Shown: positions 5,847 to 9,308 of the stretch, piece after piece
Layout: the number at the start of each line of letters is the position of its first letter
How positions within the stretch are numbered: position 1 is the first letter of the stretch
NCBI GenBank assembly: GCA_022701925.1
Contig: JAKONM010000073.1
Coordinates: forward strand, 1-9,308
DNA from: Microbacteriaceae bacterium
GTDB taxonomy: Bacteria; Actinomycetota; Actinomycetes; Actinomycetales; Microbacteriaceae
Reading direction: 5' to 3'
Length of the DNA: 9,308 bases
Notes under the pieces: model-generated
Seen by the model: the letters and a program-made list of their open reading frames with translations, nothing else
What the model was told of the DNA's origin: nothing
Databases searched by the model: none
Position numbers and translations under genes: made by a program

Positions 5847-6004
5847 CAGCCCTGGCCCGTCGGACGCTTCAGGTAGGCGACCAGGCCGCCCTCGGGACCG
5901 GTGACGATCTGCACCAGCTCCCACCCCTGCGAGCCCCAGGTGTTCAGGATCGCGGTGGTGTTGTGGATCAGCAGCGGTGTCGTCGCGTACTCCCAGGTCG
6001 TCAC
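5846..6004 (-). CDS. DUF4177 small protein (Rv3678A-like)
   Basis: A 52-residue protein with the DUF4177 pattern: WEYATTPLLIH near the start, ILNTWGSQGWELVQIV in the middle and VAYLKRP near the end, suggesting a tiny beta-alpha-beta fold. The function of this family is unknown. The GTG at 6004 is chosen because AAGGAGG lies 8 bases upstream; an ATG at 6049 would place that site inside the gene. It is the first gene of a pair with the RidA-family gene, overlapping by one base, and faces away from ponA2 across 74 bases. The pairing suggests a common role or at least a fixed expression ratio. Confidence 0.87.
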   Translation of the reverse strand: MTTWEYATTPLLIHNTTAILNTWGSQGWELVQIVTGPEGGLVAYLKRPTGQG

Positions 6005-6012
6005 GAGGGCGA

Positions 6013-6020
6013 CCTCCTTT
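6013..6020 (-). promoter_or_regulatory. Ribosome binding site of the DUF4177 gene
   Basis: AAAGGAGG on the minus strand, 8 bases before the GTG at 6004, decides the start of this short gene. Confidence 0.8.
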
Positions 6021-6065
6021 CTGGGGGTTGCGGCGGGGCGCCCCGGCATCCGCCCGGCCCCGACC

Positions 6066-6074
6066 TACCGTCAA
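6066..6074. promoter_or_regulatory. Overlapping divergent promoter elements (ponA2 -10 and DUF4177 -35)
   Basis: On the plus strand TACCGT (6066-6071) fits a TANNNT -10 and ends 7 bases before the ponA2 ATG. On the minus strand TTGACG (6074-6069) is a good -35 for the DUF4177-RidA pair, though its -10 about 17 bases on is poor. The two elements share three bases. Confidence 0.4.
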
Positions 6075-6078
6075 CCCT

Positions 6079-8640
6079 ATGTCTGCTGCCCCTCGACGCC
6101 CCGGTCCCGGAGCCGCCCTCGCCGGCATCCTCGGCATCGCCGTCACCGCCGGCCTGATGCTGACGGTCGGCATCGTCCCCGCCGTCGCGCTGACCGGTTC
6201 CGGCGCCAAGGCCGGGATGGGGCTGTTCAACAGCCTCCCCGACGACTACAAGATCGCGAGCCTCCAGCAGAAGACGGAGATCTACGCGAAGCGCGGCGGC
6301 AAGGACGTGCTGCTGGCCTCCTTCTACAACCAGAACCGCGAGGTCATCACCTGGGACGACGTGCCCGACTCGGTGAAGCACGCCACCCTGGCCGCCGAGG
6401 ACGCCCGCTACTACGACCACGGCGGCGTGGACCCGATGGGCATCCTGCGCGCGATCGGCAGCAACCTGGTGCACGGCGGCTCGCAGGGCGCCTCGACGAT
6501 CACCCAGCAGTACGTGAAGAACGTCTGCGTGCAGGAGGCCGAGCTGCTGCCCACGCAGGCGCAGGTGACGGCCGCCTACGCCGAGTGCACCGGCGGCATC
6601 AAGCGCAAGCTGCGCGAGGCGCGCCTGGCCATCGGCATGGAGAAGGCGTACACGAAGGACCAGATCCTGCTCGGGTACCTGAACATCGCGGGCTTCGGCG
6701 GCCGCATCTACGGCATCGAGGCCGCGGCGCAGTACTACTACGGCACGCACGCGAAGGACCTCACGGACTCGCAGGCCGCCAGCCTGATGGCGATCGTCAA
6801 CTCGCCGAACACGCTGCGGATCGACGAGGACGACAACATCGCGCAGAACACCGTGCGGCGGAACTACATCCTGAAGACCGAGCTCGAGCACGGGATGATC
6901 GACGCGGCGGGGTACGAGAAGGCCCTCGACACCGAGGTGAAGCCGAAGATCACGCCGACCACCACGGGGTGCGCGGCGGCGAAGTCGGCCGCCTACTTCT
7001 GCGACTACGTGGTGAACGTGGTGCGCAACGACCCCGCCTTCGGCGCGACCGCCGGCCAGCGCTACAACAAGCTGCAGAGCGCCGGGTGGAAGATCCACAC
7101 CACGCTCGACCTGGGCCTGCAGAAGTCGGCCAAGGAGGCGATGACGACCTACGTACCGTCGACCTCGCCGGCCGGCACCAACCTCGGCGGCGCCGCGGTG
7201 AGCGTCGAGGTCGGCACCGGCCGCATCCTCTCGATGGTGCAGAGCAAGCGCTTCGACGACACCGGGGGCAAGGACACGAAGGGCGCCGGCTACACCGCGA
7301 CCGCGCTGAACTGGAACACCGACCGCGCCTACGGCGGGTCCAGCGGGTTCCAGCCCGGGTCCACCTACAAGACCTTCACCCTGATCGACTGGCTGCAGTC
7401 GGGCCACGGCCTGTACGAGACGGTCGACGGCAGCGCCCGCACCCTGCCCGCCGGCGCCCTGAAGGCGTGCCGTCAGCCCGCGGCGTCGTTCCCGGTGGGG
7501 AACGACGAGGCCGGGGAAGGCGGCTACCAGACCGTCATGTCCGCGACCGCGAGGTCGGTGAACGGCGCCTACGCCTCCATGGCGGAGAAGCTGGACCTCT
7601 GCGACATCAAGGAGAAGGCGGCGTCGCTGCTGGTGCACCGCGCGGACGGCAGGGACCTCGAGACGAACTCCGCGTCGATCCTCGGCACCAACGAGGTCGC
7701 CCCGCTGTCGATGGCGACCGCCTACGCGGGCATCGCGAACAAGGGCGAGGTGTGCGCGTCGATCGCGATCGACAGCATCACGGACGGCGCCGGCCAGGAG
7801 GTCCCCGTGCCGAAGGCCAACTGCCACCGCGCCATTCCGGAGAACGTCGCGGTCGCGACCGGCTACGCGCTGCACGGCGTGCTGACCGGCGGCACCGCTC
7901 GGGCGGACGTCGGCGCCACCGGCAGCGCCTGGGGCTTCGCGAAGACCGGCACCACCGACTACGCGCACTCCACCTGGGTCGTCGGCGGCACGACCAAGAC
8001 GGTCACCGCGGTCTGGGTCGGCAACGTGCGCGGCGAGACGAACCTGCGGCAGGTCTACGGCTACTCGGGCTGCGGCACCGCGGCCAATGCCCGCCACTGC
8101 CTCTGGACCGCGATCCAGAAGGCCAACCAGGCGAAGGAGCCGGGCCTCACCACCTGGCCGCAGCCGGACCAGCAGTTCCTGTACGGCCAGCAGGTGCCGC
8201 TGCCCGACGTCGCCGGCAAGTCCGCGAAGGACGCCAGGACGGCGCTGCTGCAGGCCGGATTCCGGGTGAAGAAGGGGGCCGACGCCCCCTCCGACACCGT
8301 GGCGGCGGGCTCCGTGATCTCCACGGACCCGGCGGCGAGCACGCCGGTCTCCGCGGGCACCGTCATCACGCTGACCGTGAGCAGCGGGCCGCAGGCGCAG
8401 CAGCCGGTGGCGCCCGTCCCGACGACGGGCACGGTGCCGAACGCGGTGGGCATGAGCCTGCCGGACGCCCGGAACGCCCTCGCGGCGGTCGGCTACGGCC
8501 AGATCGCGACCTCCCCGGTGACCACCGGCGCGGCCGCGTGCACGGTGGTGTCGCAGAACCCGGGCGGCGGCACGGCGGCCGATCCCGCGGCGACCGTCGT
8601 CACCCTGGCGATCGAGGGAGATCCGGCGACGTGCGGCTGA
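6079..8640 (+). CDS. ponA2: Bifunctional class A penicillin-binding protein with two PASTA repeats (PonA2-like)
   Basis: An 853-residue membrane-anchored enzyme that polymerises and crosslinks peptidoglycan. A short cytoplasmic tail (1-11) precedes one membrane helix (about 12-38). The GT51 glycosyltransferase domain (about 60-245) shows AAEDARYYDHGGVD with catalytic Glu107, GASTITQQ (137-144) and KLREARLAIGMEK with Glu180. The transpeptidase domain has STYK (Ser428, Lys431), SVN (493-495) and KTGT (622-625). Two PASTA-like segments follow (about 706-769 and 783-846); M. tuberculosis PonA2 is about 810 residues with one PASTA, as remembered. Twelve cysteines, all outside the membrane, fall in six neighbouring pairs, several matching PonA2. 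ATG at 6079 is chosen because it leads straight into the anchor; the longer frame from 5977 would overlap the DUF4177 gene. No Shine-Dalgarno is seen, and a TACCGT ends 7 bases upstream, suggesting a leaderless mRNA. Confidence 0.95.
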   Translation: MSAAPRRPGPGAALAGILGIAVTAGLMLTVGIVPAVALTGSGAKAGMGLFNSLPDDYKIASLQQKTEIYAKRGGKDVLLASFYNQNREVITWDDVPDSVKHATLAAEDARYYDHGGVDPMGILRAIGSNLVHGGSQGASTITQQYVKNVCVQEAELLPTQAQVTAAYAECTGGIKRKLREARLAIGMEKAYTKDQILLGYLNIAGFGGRIYGIEAAAQYYYGTHAKDLTDSQAASLMAIVNSPNTLRIDEDDNIAQNTVRRNYILKTELEHGMIDAAGYEKALDTEVKPKITPTTTGCAAAKSAAYFCDYVVNVVRNDPAFGATAGQRYNKLQSAGWKIHTTLDLGLQKSAKEAMTTYVPSTSPAGTNLGGAAVSVEVGTGRILSMVQSKRFDDTGGKDTKGAGYTATALNWNTDRAYGGSSGFQPGSTYKTFTLIDWLQSGHGLYETVDGSARTLPAGALKACRQPAASFPVGNDEAGEGGYQTVMSATARSVNGAYASMAEKLDLCDIKEKAASLLVHRADGRDLETNSASILGTNEVAPLSMATAYAGIANKGEVCASIAIDSITDGAGQEVPVPKANCHRAIPENVAVATGYALHGVLTGGTARADVGATGSAWGFAKTGTTDYAHSTWVVGGTTKTVTAVWVGNVRGETNLRQVYGYSGCGTAANARHCLWTAIQKANQAKEPGLTTWPQPDQQFLYGQQVPLPDVAGKSAKDARTALLQAGFRVKKGADAPSDTVAAGSVISTDPAASTPVSAGTVITLTVSSGPQAQQPVAPVPTTGTVPNAVGMSLPDARNALAAVGYGQIATSPVTTGAAACTVVSQNPGGGTAADPAATVVTLAIEGDPATCG

Positions 8641-8659
8641 CGCCCGGGATGATCGAGGC

Positions 8660-9308
8660 ATGACTGCAGCAGGAACCCTTCGTCGCGTCGCCGGCGGCGC
8701 ACTGGCCGCCGGCGCCGCGAGCGCCGCGTGGGGCGTGCTGATCGAGCGGAAGCTGTTCACGCTGCGCCGCACGACGATGGCGGTGCTGCCGCCGGGCACG
8801 CCCGATCTGACGGTGCTGCACCTGTCGGACCTGCACATGGCGCCGTGGCAGGGCCGCAAGCAGCGCTTCGTCCGCTCGCTGGCCGACCTGCGGCCCGACC
8901 TCGTGATCGACACCGGCGACAACCTCGGGCACGAGCTCGGGCGGCTGGGGCTGCGGGCCGCCCTGTCGCCGCTGCGCGGCGTGCCCGGCGCGTTCGTCTG
9001 GGGGTCGAACGACTACTGGGCGCCGCAGATGAAGAACCCGCTGCAGTACTTCGCGGGTCCCTCCGGCGGCTCGGAGCAGCAGCCGAAGCGTCTCGACACC
9101 GAGGGGCTCGGCCGCTGGCTGACCGACGACCTGGGCTGGGCCGACCTGAACAACCGGGCGACGCGCCTGGAGGTGCGGGGCGTGCCCGTCGACCTGGTGG
9201 GCGTCGACGACCCGCACCGCGGCTACGACCGCCTCGACGACGCGCTGCCCGCGCTGCGCGGCCTGCGCCGCCGCCGGCAGAAGGCCGCGCTGACCATCGG
9301 GGTCGCCC
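8660..9308 (+). CDS. Metallophosphoesterase (Rv3683-like), cut by the right edge
   Basis: The first 216 residues of a calcineurin-like metallophosphoesterase; the family member in M. tuberculosis is about 319 residues, so the last third is missing. A weak hydrophobic N-terminal segment (about 11-28) is a possible membrane anchor. The metal-binding motifs run in order: HLSDLHMAP (Asp57, His59), DTGDN (Asp87) and GSNDYWAP (Asn117), the last replacing the usual GNH with Asp in place of His. The final GxH metal motif would lie beyond the window. The gene begins 19 bases after ponA2 on the same strand, so the two are probably co-transcribed, suggesting a cell envelope role. ATG at 8660 has only a GAGG too close to be a normal ribosome binding site. 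Substrate unknown. Confidence 0.92.
   Translation, partial: MTAAGTLRRVAGGALAAGAASAAWGVLIERKLFTLRRTTMAVLPPGTPDLTVLHLSDLHMAPWQGRKQRFVRSLADLRPDLVIDTGDNLGHELGRLGLRAALSPLRGVPGAFVWGSNDYWAPQMKNPLQYFAGPSGGSEQQPKRLDTEGLGRWLTDDLGWADLNNRATRLEVRGVPVDLVGVDDPHRGYDRLDDALPALRGLRRRRQKAALTIGVA

Noticed and set aside
12..5876. A plus-strand open frame of 1954 codons
   Set aside because: It runs antisense to topA, the whole tad-like operon and ridA, and its translation is Arg/Gly/Ala-rich without any family pattern. It is open only because of G+C bias.
5977..6078. A longer N-terminus for the PBP
   Set aside because: It would overlap the DUF4177 start and put an Arg/Pro-rich stretch before the membrane anchor; the ATG at 6079 has a fitting -10.
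5847..6230. An upstream extension of the RidA-family protein to 6230
   Set aside because: It would read through the DUF4177 gene in another frame and into ponA2; the TGATG junction at 5846 is a better start.
6001..8922. A minus-strand open frame of 973 codons
   Set aside because: Antisense to the clear PBP gene, and low-complexity in translation.
1..9308. tRNA or rRNA genes, CRISPR arrays, insertion sequences and riboswitches
   Set aside because: No cloverleaf, spaced direct repeats, transposase or terminal inverted repeats were seen by eye, and all larger stretches are explained by the listed genes.

Overview
This window looks like chromosomal DNA from an actinomycete of the Mycobacteriales (Corynebacteriales), possibly a Tsukamurella- or Gordonia-like genus; the genus is a guess. 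The base composition is very high in G+C with G/C-saturated third codon positions, GTG starts are common, and several long antisense frames are open only because of that bias. The gene set (TopA, a reduced Tad/Flp-like locus, a 6C-type small RNA, a DUF4177 protein, a RidA-family protein, a PonA2-type penicillin-binding protein and a metallophosphoesterase) matches, as remembered, two separate blocks of the Mycobacterium tuberculosis chromosome: Rv3646c plus Rv3654c-Rv3659c, and Rv3678c/Rv3678A plus Rv3682-Rv3683.

Layout. 1-1853 (minus) is the N-terminal two thirds of DNA topoisomerase I. 2019-5002 (minus) is a compact five-gene Tad-like operon in transcription order: tadA ATPase, a single TadB-TadC fusion, a short Flp/DUF4244 pilin-like protein, a TadE-like pseudopilin and a TadG-like protein. 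Most junctions overlap; the exception is a 150-base gap before the pilin, which carries a GNRA-capped hairpin directly before a strong ribosome binding site. 5003-5387 has no protein gene but holds, on the minus strand, an excellent candidate 6C small RNA (about 5111-5212): two hairpins, each displaying exactly six C in the loop, the second followed by a T-rich tract. 5388-6004 (minus) is a DUF4177 to RidA pair with a TGATG junction. 6079-8640 (plus) is a bifunctional class A penicillin-binding protein with PASTA repeats, followed 19 bases later by a metallophosphoesterase that runs off the right edge.

How the parts work together. TopA relaxes negative supercoils and is a housekeeping gene. 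The Tad-like genes would make an inner-membrane motor and three small pilin-like substrates, but no prepilin peptidase, secretin or Ssd/CpaE-like localisation protein is visible here. The PBP builds peptidoglycan at the outer face of the membrane and is probably co-transcribed with the phosphoesterase. The tadA and ponA2 starts both lack a Shine-Dalgarno sequence and have a TANNNT hexamer 6-7 bases upstream, consistent with leaderless mRNAs. I did not find a convincingly new system; the strongest non-coding signal is the 6C RNA, and the most unusual gene structure is the TadB-TadC fusion.
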